A DNA stretch of 64,000 nucleotides from Nitronereus sp964503895 (GTDB lineage: Bacteria > Nitrospirota > Nitrospiria > Nitrospirales > UBA8639): positions 1 to 64,000 of the forward strand of contig CAZDCF010000003.1 of the NCBI GenBank assembly GCA_964503895.1, given 5' to 3'. This document shows positions 24,732-34,092 of the stretch, piece by piece. The notes under the pieces are model-generated. The model ran no database searches and was not told where the DNA came from. It was given only the letters and a program-made list of their open reading frames with translations. Positions within the stretch are counted from its first letter, which is position 1. Each line of letters opens with the position of its first letter. A program made the translations under genes and the position numbers.

Positions 24732-25673
24732 TTAATCCATTTCGCCTGCGTAGATTTTCATTACGTCACTCAAAAACTCTAAAGCTTCTGGTTTTGTGCG
24801 TTGGAAGGAATTCCGCCCAATAATCGATCCGAATCCACCACCATCACGAATAGACCTGGCCTCATCAAAGATCTTTCTGTCGTCTCCTTTTGCCCCACCG
24901 GAGAAAATAACAATTCTCCGTCCGTCAAACGTACTTTGAACCACATGGCGAATTCGTTCAGTTAGAGTGCTAATGGGAATATTTTCTTTCTCATAGACTT
25001 TTTTCGCCTCGGCCTGTTCGATATGGTCGGTTGGCACCTTAACTTTAACAATATGGGCCCCTAATTGTGCGGCAATCTGAGCTGCATAAGAGACGACATC
25101 AATAGCGGTTTCTCCAGCTTTGCTTAAATCTCCACCACGAGGATAAGACCACACTACCACAGCAAGACCAAGGGATTTGGCTTCCACTGCAATTTCTCGC
25201 AAATTCTCATACATATCCTGACTATAAGCTGATCCAGGGTAAATCGTATAGCCCACAGCACAACAGCCAAGTCTTAACGCATCGTCAATATTTCCGGTCA
25301 CCGCCTGACAGGGATCATCGCCGCTAAACAGCGAATCACTATTGTTGAGCTTAAGAATTAGCGGAATTTGCCCGGCAAATTCCGCGGCCCCAGCTTCTAA
25401 AAAACCTAAGGGTGCGGCATATGCATTACATCCAGCTTCAATGCTTAATTCAAAATGGTAGTGAGGATTATAGCTCGGTGGATTTGGTGCAAAACTTCTC
25501 GTGGGACCATGCTCAAACCCCTGATCCACTGGAAGAATGACGAGCCTCCCAGTTCCCCCCAATCGACCACTCATGAGCAATCTAGCTAAATTCGCGCGGA
25601 TGCCTGGCACGTCTCCACTGTAGTAACTCAGAATTTCTTGAACCCTCTTGGTCATTCTAAAACCTTCACTCAC
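24732..25673 (-). CDS. fbaB: Class I fructose-bisphosphate aldolase, DhnA type
   Basis: About 313 residues. Cleaves fructose-1,6-bisphosphate via a Schiff-base lysine, probably in GAHIVKVKVPTD. Other marks: ILPVDQGFEHGP, LGCCAVGYTIYPGS, FSGGAKGDDR and GGFGSIIGRNSFQR. Not the metal-dependent class II. I start at GTG 25673 because AGGAGG is 8 bases upstream; a TTG at 25679 is too close to it. With the fbp gene 3 kb upstream, it suits gluconeogenesis or the Calvin/reductive carbon routes. Confidence 0.95.
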   Translation of the reverse strand: MSEGFRMTKRVQEILSYYSGDVPGIRANLARLLMSGRLGGTGRLVILPVDQGFEHGPTRSFAPNPPSYNPHYHFELSIEAGCNAYAAPLGFLEAGAAEFAGQIPLILKLNNSDSLFSGDDPCQAVTGNIDDALRLGCCAVGYTIYPGSAYSQDMYENLREIAVEAKSLGLAVVVWSYPRGGDLSKAGETAIDVVSYAAQIAAQLGAHIVKVKVPTDHIEQAEAKKVYEKENIPISTLTERIRHVVQSTFDGRRIVIFSGGAKGDDRKIFDEARSIRDGGGFGSIIGRNSFQRTKPEALEFLSDVMKIYAGEMD

Positions 25674-25828
25674 GCGCAATCCCTCCTAATGGAATGTCGG
25701 TCCTTCGGAACAACAGAAAATCTTCCTGGAAAATGCGTCGCCGAAAGATCTATTAAAGTAGCAGTATATGATTGAATAGAGCTTGATTCAATACTTTTTA
25801 GTGTCAGAATAGGAAACGTCAGAAAGGA

Positions 25829-26467
25829 TTAAGGGTCAGGATTTTCTATTTTTTTTCGTAATTCGACAATTTCCTGTTGCATGGCATCAAACCTTTCAGT
25901 TACGGGATCCGGTATGTTGGTATGATCCATGGATTCTTCAGGCATCCCATCCTCTACGGATTTAACAATTCGTCCTGGAATGCCAATGACGGTAGAATTG
26001 GATGGCACAGACCGCAAAACCACAGAATTAGCACCAATTTTCACGAAATCTCCCACACGGATGTTCCCCAGAACTTTGGCCCCTGACCCTACCACCACAT
26101 GATTGCCCAAGGTGGGGTGTCGTTTTCCTTTTTCTTTCCCAGTCCCGCCAAGTGTCACGCCTTGAAATAAGGTTACAAAATTCCCAATTTCGGCAGTCTC
26201 GCCAATTACTACTCCCATACCATGGTCAATAAAAAATCCATGCCCTATTTTTGCACTTGGATGGATTTCCACTCCAGTTATCCAGCGTGACATTTGCGCA
26301 ATTACACGCGCAAACAAACGTAATTTTATCAACCATAATCGATGGGCAATTCGATGAAAGAGAAGTGCTTGAAATCCGGCATAGGTCAATAACACTTCCA
26401 ATCGACTTCGCGCAGCCGGATCGCGCTCAAATACGGCATTTAAGTCTTGACCCAACGCTTTAAACAT
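25829..26467 (-). CDS. cysE: Serine O-acetyltransferase
   Basis: 212 residues. Makes O-acetylserine for cysteine synthesis. N-terminal helical domain (FERDPAARSRLEVLLTYAG), then left-handed beta-helix hexapeptides: HPSAKIGHGFFIDHGMGVVIGETAEIG holds the catalytic Asp-His, followed by VTLGGTGKEKGKRHPTLG. The C-terminal tail (TERFDAMQQEIVELRKK) is a short coiled coil. It is 23 bp downstream of ispF. Confidence 0.95.
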   Translation of the reverse strand: MFKALGQDLNAVFERDPAARSRLEVLLTYAGFQALLFHRIAHRLWLIKLRLFARVIAQMSRWITGVEIHPSAKIGHGFFIDHGMGVVIGETAEIGNFVTLFQGVTLGGTGKEKGKRHPTLGNHVVVGSGAKVLGNIRVGDFVKIGANSVVLRSVPSNSTVIGIPGRIVKSVEDGMPEESMDHTNIPDPVTERFDAMQQEIVELRKKIENPDP

Positions 26468-26490
26468 CGCGCAACAAATTCCTTATAACT

Positions 26491-26964
26491 TTAGACAGAT
26501 TCAATAAGGCAAACAGCTTGAGAGGCAATACCCTCGGTCCTCCCAATCGCGCCAATATGGTCACTACTCTTCACTTTGACACTCACAAGATCGGGGCTAA
26601 CATCTAGAACCTCGGCCAACCGCTTGGCCATATCCGACAAATAGGAGCCTAGTCGAGGAGCTTGAGCAATGATAACGGTATCTAGATTAACAAGATGGAA
26701 CCCCCGTTGAGCAAGCTTCTCCCCGACCCCCTTTAACATTTCTAAGCTATCCACATTCTTAAATTTGGGATCACTAGTCGGATAATACCTCCCAAGATCA
26801 CCCTCATTCATAGCCCCGAGAAGAGAATCACATACCGCATGGGTTAGGGCATCCGCATCGGAATGTCCTTCTAAGCCTTGAGTATGTGGGATTACAATGC
26901 CACCAAGAATCAAAGACCGACCCTCTTTAAGTCGATGAATATCATATCCTATTCCAATGCGCAT
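26491..26964 (-). CDS. ispF: 2-C-methyl-D-erythritol 2,4-cyclodiphosphate synthase
   Basis: 157 residues, normal length. Non-mevalonate isoprenoid step 5. Seen: RIGIGYDIHRL (zinc Asp and His), GHSDADALTHAVCDSLLGA, and the later VKVKSSDHIGAIGRTEGIA. GGAG lies 8 bases before the ATG. It follows ispD by 90 bp in the usual order. Confidence 0.98.
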   Translation of the reverse strand: MRIGIGYDIHRLKEGRSLILGGIVIPHTQGLEGHSDADALTHAVCDSLLGAMNEGDLGRYYPTSDPKFKNVDSLEMLKGVGEKLAQRGFHLVNLDTVIIAQAPRLGSYLSDMAKRLAEVLDVSPDLVSVKVKSSDHIGAIGRTEGIASQAVCLIESV

Positions 26965-27054
26965 AGAGTATCTCCAAATTTATTGGGCCAAGAAATTGTT
27001 TGAACTAAAAGAATACAGGAAACTTATGGTCTCTGAAAAGACAAGAGATATGGA

Positions 27055-27765
27055 TTAAGGACGGGATTCGTTGTGGCTGGCAGTAAGAATAGCATACCCC
27101 ATTTGAAGGTCTTCCGGATTGGTAACCTTAATATTGTCAGGGCTCCCTTGAATAATACTGACAGACAATCCCATTCGCTCTACAAGAAAGGCATCATCCG
27201 TGGCATCAACACCATCAGTTGCACCCTGTTCATGGGCACGAAGCAGAATGTCACGCCGAAAAGCCTGAGGAGTTTGGGCCACCCATAATTCTTCCCGACT
27301 CAAAGTCTCCTTAATGAAACCATCAACATTGACACGTTTCACCGTATCACGTACAGGAATCGCCACAATTGCTGCACCATGTTTTTGAGCAGTCTCAACT
27401 ACGTCGGCAATCATTCTCTCTGTCACAAATGGCCGTACCGCATCATGAACCACCACAATGTCCGAAGTTGGATTTGTGGCTTGAATCCCATTTAGCACCG
27501 AATCTTGTCTTCTCCTGCCTCCTCCTACAACCTGGGATATTTTCTTGAGACCATACATGGGTACAATATGATCACGACAATAGGCACAATCATCTTCTGG
27601 GACGACGAGAACAACTTCTGAGATGATGGAAGAAGACTCAAATATTTTGAGAGCATGAACGAGCAAGGGAATATCCCCAAGCGTGAGAAACTGCTTAGGA
27701 ACATCGGAGCCCATTCGCACCCCACGGCCACCCGCGGGGACAACCGCCGAAATCCAATCAGCCAC
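27055..27765 (-). CDS. ispD: 2-C-methyl-D-erythritol 4-phosphate cytidylyltransferase
   Basis: About 236 residues. Adds CMP to MEP in isoprenoid synthesis. Seen: VVPAGGRGVRMGSDVPKQF, GGGRRRQDSVLNGI, VVVHDAVRPFV and TDDAFLVERMG. No ATG is available; I use GTG 27765, which overlaps the upstream PIN-TRAM stop by 8 bp (a TTG at 27771 is the alternative). That overlap suggests coupled translation. Confidence 0.96.
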   Translation of the reverse strand: MADWISAVVPAGGRGVRMGSDVPKQFLTLGDIPLLVHALKIFESSSIISEVVLVVPEDDCAYCRDHIVPMYGLKKISQVVGGGRRRQDSVLNGIQATNPTSDIVVVHDAVRPFVTERMIADVVETAQKHGAAIVAIPVRDTVKRVNVDGFIKETLSREELWVAQTPQAFRRDILLRAHEQGATDGVDATDDAFLVERMGLSVSIIQGSPDNIKVTNPEDLQMGYAILTASHNESRP

Positions 27766-28786
27766 GTGCAACGTTCAACTCGTCTTTATCTAATTCTTCT
27801 TTCACACGGGTAAAGATCATCCGTCCAGCGTTCGTCTGCAGCACGCTCGTCACGATGACATCTACATTTTTCCCAATACATCGTTTGGCATTGTCTACAA
27901 CAACCATAGTCCCATCATCCAAATACGCCACACCTTGACCAGCTTCTTTCCCTTCTTTCAACACGAATACTCGAATCGTTTCACCAGGCAACACCACGGG
28001 TTTGAGGGCATTTGATAAATCATTGATATTCAAAACCCGAACACCCTGCAACTCAGCTACCTTATTGAGGTTTAAATCATTCGTAAAAATCTTGGCCCCA
28101 AGTTTCTTTCCTAACTCAACGAGTTTCGCATCTACTTCCTTAATGTGGGGAAAATCTTCTTCAACGATGGCCACATCAATATCGATGTCCTTTTGAATGT
28201 GCTTGAGGATGTCAAGCCCACGGCGACCACGCGCACGCTTCAAACTATCGGAGGAATCAGAGATATGCTGTAGCTCCTGGAGGATGAATTGAGGGATAAC
28301 AAATCCGCCCTCAATAAAGCCGGTTTCACAAAGATCAGCAATTCGGCCGTCAATTATTACACTGGTGTCAAGAAGTTTCGGAACTGGAGTATAGCTTTGA
28401 GGTTTAGCTTCTCCGTTGGCACTAGATACAGCATCATTCGATCTTCCAACCTGCATTCCCACAATCAGTCCAAGATAGGGGAATACAATCAATACAGCCA
28501 TACTCCCAAACTGGGTTACCATTGTTGGTTGCGAAAAAATTTGACCTACTGAAAAGATAAGAACACCCGCTAAAACAAAACCAATACTCAACCCCACGCC
28601 TCCGCCAATAATCGTTACGGAAGCCATATATTGAAAAGATTGCTCGATTCCGATCAGTATTCCGCTGAGCAAAGCCCCTAGGCCAGCCCCGATGAGGAGA
28701 TATTTATCTTGGCCCGAGCCAGACGTAAACCCTACCCCGAGACCTAGCAACACACTGACGCAGAAGAAAATGGCCCGAAGAGCCAT
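27758..28786 (-). CDS. PIN-TRAM domain membrane protein (YacL-like)
   Basis: 342 residues. Four N-terminal membrane helices (about 1-110), a PIN nuclease-fold domain (KLLDTSVIIDGRIADL, TNDLNLNKVAELQGV) and a C-terminal TRAM domain (ETIRVFVLKEGKEAGQGVAYLDDGT). Found widely beside ispD, as here. The acidic PIN residues suggest a nuclease, but the target is unknown. AGGAGG 8 bases upstream fixes the start. Confidence 0.93.
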   Translation of the reverse strand: MALRAIFFCVSVLLGLGVGFTSGSGQDKYLLIGAGLGALLSGILIGIEQSFQYMASVTIIGGGVGLSIGFVLAGVLIFSVGQIFSQPTMVTQFGSMAVLIVFPYLGLIVGMQVGRSNDAVSSANGEAKPQSYTPVPKLLDTSVIIDGRIADLCETGFIEGGFVIPQFILQELQHISDSSDSLKRARGRRGLDILKHIQKDIDIDVAIVEEDFPHIKEVDAKLVELGKKLGAKIFTNDLNLNKVAELQGVRVLNINDLSNALKPVVLPGETIRVFVLKEGKEAGQGVAYLDDGTMVVVDNAKRCIGKNVDVIVTSVLQTNAGRMIFTRVKEELDKDELNVARG

Positions 28787-28876
28787 TAAATGGCCTCCTA
28801 TTTCTTATACGCCTAATCATACAACTCACTACAATAAACAAATCCTCAGGCGTACCCTACATTTTTGACTAACAAA

Positions 28877-29881
28877 TTATTCAATTTCTGGCTTAAAAAA
28901 TTGTTCGGCTAACTTGACATCTTCTCGACTACCAATAACTAATGGAACGCGCTGATGTGGAGTTTTTGGCTGAATCGTTTGAATTCGCTCAAAACCCGTA
29001 CTGCCTGCCCCCCCCGCTTCTTCAATCACAAAGCTCAAAGGAGCCGCTTCATACATGAGGCGAAGTTTACCCTCTGGTTTTTTTACTTCACCAGGATATA
29101 AATATAGTCCGCCCTTTAAGAGTATTCGGTGAATATCGGCCACCAAACAACCGGTATAGCGCAGTGAATACGGACGCCCTGTCGAAGAATCAACTTTTTG
29201 CAGATAATCAATATATTTTTTCATTCCAATTGACCACTTCTGACGATTTCCTTCATTAACACTATAGATTTCCCCGCGCGTTGGAATCGTAACATGCGCA
29301 GTCGTCAACAAAAACTCCTCAATTATTGGGTTCAAGGTAAAGGAATGCACCCCGTCACCACAGGTATAAACCAAAACCGTGCTTGCCCCATAGAGAATAT
29401 ATCCGCCCGCAACTTGCTCAATACCAGGTTTTAAATAGTCACCATTACAATCACCAGAAGATGACTCAGAAAGACAATGGATTGAAAAGACAGACCCTAA
29501 GGGAGCATTTACATCAATATTGGATGAACCGTCTAGAGGATCAAAAAATACTGCGTACTTTCCGGTCCTCTCAGCAGAAAGAACCGTATATGGTACTTCC
29601 ATTTCTTCAGAAATAACGGTCCGAACAATCCTGCTCGATTTAAATACCTGAACAAACGTGTCATTTGCACGCTCGTCAAGTTTCTGGACGTCCTCACCTT
29701 GTACGTTTACCTCCCCAGTGGCACCAAGAATGTCCAGAAAGCCCACTTGCCGTAAATCCTGGGCAATCATTTTCCCACCCAAAGCAATTTGGGTCATAAT
29801 CGTAGAAACCTCATTCCTGACTTCAGGTTGGAGTTTCTGTTGGCCCAAAATATGTTGACTCAGGGAAACAGGGCTAGCCAT
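28877..29881 (-). CDS. fbp: Fructose-1,6-bisphosphatase, class I
   Basis: 334 residues. Dephosphorylates fructose-1,6-bisphosphate in gluconeogenesis or carbon fixation. Seen: VISEEMEVPY (metal Glu), FDPLDGSSNIDVN (the family signature), YVGCLVADIHRIL-like RYTGCLVADIHRI, and LRLMYEAAPLSFVIEEAGG. Complete. Between manB and the PIN-TRAM gene in the leftward sugar block. Confidence 0.98.
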   Translation of the reverse strand: MASPVSLSQHILGQQKLQPEVRNEVSTIMTQIALGGKMIAQDLRQVGFLDILGATGEVNVQGEDVQKLDERANDTFVQVFKSSRIVRTVISEEMEVPYTVLSAERTGKYAVFFDPLDGSSNIDVNAPLGSVFSIHCLSESSSGDCNGDYLKPGIEQVAGGYILYGASTVLVYTCGDGVHSFTLNPIIEEFLLTTAHVTIPTRGEIYSVNEGNRQKWSIGMKKYIDYLQKVDSSTGRPYSLRYTGCLVADIHRILLKGGLYLYPGEVKKPEGKLRLMYEAAPLSFVIEEAGGAGSTGFERIQTIQPKTPHQRVPLVIGSREDVKLAEQFFKPEIE

Positions 29882-30099
29882 CTGAAAAAATTACCCTTTT
29901 AACACCTAAAGATTTGAACATTATAGGCCTTTTACCAAAAAAGTCGAGCCGATTTTAGTTACGATAGGCCCTTCTCCAATATTGCCTAAACAGAGTCCAC
30001 AATCACCCTCGTTTCCATTTTAGTGAAAACGCGACCTCGAGTATTCGTTAAGCAAAACGAATAACCTTAGAACGTTATCGCCGACGTTTAAAAAGATTT

Positions 30100-31497
30100 T
30101 TACAGTTCTAGTGCGCGCTGGCAGGCATATAACTCTCCTTCGAGGTACATACGAAGAGAATCAAGGCGGTCCTGTGAATTGGCTTCGAACCTGAGAACTA
30201 AGGCAGGCTGTGTATTTGAGGCTCGGACCAGACCCCATCCATCATCAAATCTAACGCGAATGCCATCGATTATCACAACATCACGAACTACTAAGTGTGG
30301 TTTTGTTGGGTCCGGGTTTTTGTGGAGGTCTAGGAAGCGTTCACGGACTTTTTCCACCAATCTAAACTTCATGTCATCGGAACAATCAAGACGGATTTCC
30401 GGTGTAACGACGGTAACCGTCAAATCCGCGAGTAATGATGAAAGCGGTTTCCGTTTCCTTGCTAGAATTTCAACCAAGCGGCATGAGGCGTAAATTGCGT
30501 CATCATAGCCAAAGTATCGGTCGGCAAAGAACATGTGGCCTGACATTTCACCGGCCATCAATGCTTTTTCTTCTTTCATTTTGGCCTTGATTAGAGAATG
30601 TCCAGTTTTCCACATAACCGCCCGACCCCCACGTTTTTCAATATCGTCGTAAAGAAGTTGTGAAGCTTTTACTTCAGATATAAAAGTACTGCCTGGCTGC
30701 GATTCCAACACGTCACGCGCAAAGATCAGCATTAACCGATCACCCCAGAGAATGTTTCCTTTTTCGTCAATGACTCCGATACGATCAGCATCTCCGTCAT
30801 AGCCAATGCCTACATCGGCCCCAGATTTTTTGACGGTATGAATCAGGTCCTGCAAATTCTCAACCAACGTCGGATCGGGATGATGATTCGGGAAACGACC
30901 ATCCAACTCGCAGTACATGGCAGTAACTTTACAACCTATTTGTTCTAGTGCATCTTTTGCGATCAGACTAGCAGCACCATTGCCAGCATCAATCACCACA
31001 TGGAGGGGACGGCCATCTACTTGGGAAAAATTCTTTTTGAGGTACGAAAGGTATTGAGAAATAATAGGCGTTTCCGTCACGATTCCAGACCCTGTAACAT
31101 ATCGCTGTTTATCTAGAATGTCCTTCAATTGCTGAATATCCTCACCATACAAGGCTACTTCCCCTACACACAGTTTGAAACCGTTATATTCTGAAGCATT
31201 ATGGCTTCCAGTGATCATTACTCCGCCATCAACGGGAAGATTGAACAAGGCAAAATAGAGAAGCGGTGTAGCGCACACACCAATATCCGTGACATTCAGC
31301 CCCGTTGAAGAGACACCTGCAATAAATTTATCCCGTAATTCCTTGGAAGTTAAACGCCCGTCTCGCCCAACAACTACGTTTTTGCACCCACGTTGAAGAG
31401 CCAAGGTGGCATAGGCGCGGCCTATCGATTCGGCGATTTCAACTGTCAGGTCCTTGCCCACAATCCCACGAATATCATACTCACGAAAAATACTCAT
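30100..31497 (-). CDS. manB: Phosphomannomutase/phosphoglucomutase
   Basis: 465 residues, four-domain phosphohexomutase. Phosphoserine in MITGSHNASEYNGFK, metal loop IGYDGDADRIGVID, sugar loop GEMSGHMFF, and phosphate-binding loop VRASNTQPALVLRFEA. Interconverts hexose 6- and 1-phosphates. Directly downstream of the GDP-mannose gene manC, so supply of mannose-1-phosphate for surface polysaccharide is the likely job. AlgC-type bifunctional activity is possible. Confidence 0.93.
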   Translation of the reverse strand: MSIFREYDIRGIVGKDLTVEIAESIGRAYATLALQRGCKNVVVGRDGRLTSKELRDKFIAGVSSTGLNVTDIGVCATPLLYFALFNLPVDGGVMITGSHNASEYNGFKLCVGEVALYGEDIQQLKDILDKQRYVTGSGIVTETPIISQYLSYLKKNFSQVDGRPLHVVIDAGNGAASLIAKDALEQIGCKVTAMYCELDGRFPNHHPDPTLVENLQDLIHTVKKSGADVGIGYDGDADRIGVIDEKGNILWGDRLMLIFARDVLESQPGSTFISEVKASQLLYDDIEKRGGRAVMWKTGHSLIKAKMKEEKALMAGEMSGHMFFADRYFGYDDAIYASCRLVEILARKRKPLSSLLADLTVTVVTPEIRLDCSDDMKFRLVEKVRERFLDLHKNPDPTKPHLVVRDVVIIDGIRVRFDDGWGLVRASNTQPALVLRFEANSQDRLDSLRMYLEGELYACQRALEL

Positions 31498-31648
31498 TAA
31501 CGTCTTTTCTCATATCCTTTTTTACGAAAAATATTCAAAAAGATTCGGCTGGCAAGCCCGCGGCCCCATTGGCGAATGAAAACTACTGGCTGGCACACAA
31601 GAACGACAAAAGACTGAAAACGCAGTCAGCACCCTTTTCAACATCCCT

Positions 31649-33097
31649 TTAACATTTTCGACTACGCCCATAGTCGTCTTGATACCGCACAATATCATCT
31701 TCACCCAAATACGGACCGTTTTGTACTTCAATAATTTCCAAAGGGACTTTTCCTAGATTTTCTAATCGATGTTTTGTTTTTACTGGAATTGTTGTGCTTT
31801 TCCCAGGACCTAGATTAGTTACTTTCTCTCCACAAGTGACGCGCGCCATCCCAGTAATCACAACCCAGTGCTCGCTTCGCTTATAATGCATTTGGAGCGA
31901 AAGCCGTCCACCAGGCAACACAGTGACGCGTTTCACTTTATACCCTGGCCCTTCTTCTAAAATCGTATACGACCCCCAAGGACGATGAACCGTCAAATGT
32001 TCTAAATATTCTGGAGCCCCTCTGCGTTTGAGTTCATCTACAAGCTTTTTGACATCTTGCGATCGTGACTTTGGACAAACTAACACAGCATCTGGAGTAT
32101 CAACTACTACCATGTCTGATAAGCCAATAGCCCCAACAAGCCGTTTATCAGTAAAAAAAACTGTATTCTTGCTATCAAGATCAACCACATTTCCAGTTTT
32201 GACATTACCTCGTTCATCCAATGGAGACAACTCTTCAAGGCTGCCCCAACTCCCTACATCGGACCAACCAAAATCAACCGGGACAACCGCCGAATGGGAT
32301 GACTGCTCCATAAGCGCGTAGTCGATGGAAATAGACAGAAGTTTTTTGTATCGGGCTGCAAACTGATTCCCGATTTGGCCAGTTTCGATCATCTTATCTA
32401 TAGTCTTCAGACTACGGAAAAGAGCCGGCTGATACCTGGCAAATGCTTCCAACACCGTAGATACTCGCCAAAGAAAAATTCCACTATTCCAGTAATAATT
32501 TCCAGATCGAAAATACTGTTTCGCTTTTTTTAAATCGGGCTTTTCTACAAAAGACGCGACCTTATATCCCGACAAAGTTCCTTTTCTACCAAGGCAAACC
32601 CGCCGGTTTGGCTGGATATACCCATAGCCAATCTCAGGTTTTGTAGGTTGGACACCAAATGCTACCAGATTTCCTTTTTGAGCCAATTCATACCCTAAGG
32701 TAATCGCTTTTTTGAATTTGGCATCGCCATGAATCACATGGTCAGCCGGCAACACAAGCATGGTTGCCTCTGGATCGCGCCGAAGTAATTGAAGCGCAGC
32801 TAATCCGATTGCCGGAGCAGTATTGCGACCTTCAGGCTCTAGGATAAAATTGTCTGTTAGTTCGTCCTTCCACTCCGATAACTGCAATTTGAGGAACTCA
32901 GCTTGGAAATAGTTCGTAACCACACAGATCTGCTTTGCGGGTATCGATTTCCGAACACGACGCACCGTCTGTTGAATCAAAGTTTCTCCGCCAATAATTT
33001 GGAGAAGTTGTTTTGGAAACCGCTCACGGCTCATAGGCCAAAACCGAGTTCCGCTTCCCCCAGCAAGAATGACTGCATAAAGATGTACAAACTTCAT
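31649..33097 (-). CDS. manC: Mannose-1-phosphate guanylyltransferase / mannose-6-phosphate isomerase
   Basis: 482 residues, bifunctional. N-terminal nucleotidyltransferase (about 1-330): LAGGSGTRFWPMSRERFPKQ, LVLPADHVI, FVEKPD, NSGIFLWR. C-terminal type II isomerase cupin (about 370-470): RPWGSY, GYKVKRV, LSLQMHYKRSEHWVV. Makes GDP-mannose. TTGAGG lies just upstream of the ATG. First gene of the manC-manB pair. Confidence 0.96.
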   Translation of the reverse strand: MKFVHLYAVILAGGSGTRFWPMSRERFPKQLLQIIGGETLIQQTVRRVRKSIPAKQICVVTNYFQAEFLKLQLSEWKDELTDNFILEPEGRNTAPAIGLAALQLLRRDPEATMLVLPADHVIHGDAKFKKAITLGYELAQKGNLVAFGVQPTKPEIGYGYIQPNRRVCLGRKGTLSGYKVASFVEKPDLKKAKQYFRSGNYYWNSGIFLWRVSTVLEAFARYQPALFRSLKTIDKMIETGQIGNQFAARYKKLLSISIDYALMEQSSHSAVVPVDFGWSDVGSWGSLEELSPLDERGNVKTGNVVDLDSKNTVFFTDKRLVGAIGLSDMVVVDTPDAVLVCPKSRSQDVKKLVDELKRRGAPEYLEHLTVHRPWGSYTILEEGPGYKVKRVTVLPGGRLSLQMHYKRSEHWVVITGMARVTCGEKVTNLGPGKSTTIPVKTKHRLENLGKVPLEIIEVQNGPYLGEDDIVRYQDDYGRSRKC

Positions 33098-33263
33098 ACG
33101 ACCTCAATTCCCAAATATCAAGTGATGTTAGATTTGCTTTTCCTCAATAGCTGTACCATTTAACCACTTGCTAGCTCCTTCTGATAATTGGCGAGAAAGC
33201 TGAACCGACCGTAGACCACCAGTTCATATTGCCACCCCTTAAACTTCCTTAAGTTTTTCAAAA

Positions 33264-33845
33264 TCATTTCGAAGATGTTTTTCGAGAATAGGGCTCTCCT
33301 CCCAAATCCCACTGTTTCCCTTGAGCTGTCAAAATCATATCTGCCAATTCCCGAATCACGCCCTCTCCCCCTTTGGCCCTGCATACATAATGAACGGCAT
33401 TTTGTATTTCCAGCCGCCCGTTAGCTGGCGTAGCGGATAGCCCCACAGCCCGTAGCGCTTTATAGTCGTTAAAATCATCTCCAATATATGCCATTTCTTT
33501 AAGCGCGATTCCATGGCGCTTTCCCATATCTTTGAGGACCTCGAGTTTATCCCATATACCTTGATGCACTTCCTCGATTTTTAGTTTTTTTGCCCGTTGC
33601 GCCACTAATTTAGTTTTTTCAGTGGTGATAATTCCAATAATAAAACCTGCCTCTATCATAAGAGCCAAGCCCATACCATCCCAAACATTGAATTTTTTCA
33701 TTTGTTGACCAGAATCAGAATAATACATTCCCCCATCGGTCAGGACACCATCAACATCCGTAGCCAATAAACGGATTCGACGTAATACCGTGACTGAAGG
33801 CATTCGATACTTCAACGATTGAGTTCTTGACGTTTTATCTGGCAT
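33264..33845 (-). CDS. kdsC: 3-deoxy-D-manno-octulosonate 8-phosphate phosphatase
   Basis: 193 residues, HAD family. Nucleophile Asp30 and Asp32 in LLATDVDGVLTDG, followed by KKFNVWDGMGLALM, GIITTEKT and the metal block YIGDDFNDYKAL. No cap domain, as in KdsC tetramers. Removes phosphate from Kdo-8-P for LPS inner core. GGAG 6 bases before the ATG. The nearby lptFG and lpxD genes fit an outer membrane with lipid A. Confidence 0.92.
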   Translation of the reverse strand: MPDKTSRTQSLKYRMPSVTVLRRIRLLATDVDGVLTDGGMYYSDSGQQMKKFNVWDGMGLALMIEAGFIIGIITTEKTKLVAQRAKKLKIEEVHQGIWDKLEVLKDMGKRHGIALKEMAYIGDDFNDYKALRAVGLSATPANGRLEIQNAVHYVCRAKGGEGVIRELADMILTAQGKQWDLGGEPYSRKTSSK

Positions 33846-34092
33846 CTATACTCCAAATTATAATGTGATGATTAAAACAAACTCCCTACTTTAAACAAAG
33901 TATGCTTTTGGATGGAACAATACAGAATCCAGCAGTCGATTGTAAGCAATTACATAAGATAGCCAAAGAATTGGGCCCCATTCCATTTACAGCACCACCC
34001 CTCTGCGTTATGATGGCCAACTGGAACCTGGAACTCAACACAATGTGCAATTTTAAACTCTCGATTTCCCAAACATCTAGCCCCAAACGACT

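Noticed and set aside
31522..31731. Leftward 69-codon frame overlapping the end of manC
   Set aside because: Lies in the wrong frame over a confident gene and has no ribosome site.
33160..33384. Leftward frame overlapping the kdsC end
   Set aside because: Out of frame with kdsC over most of its length and compositionally poor.
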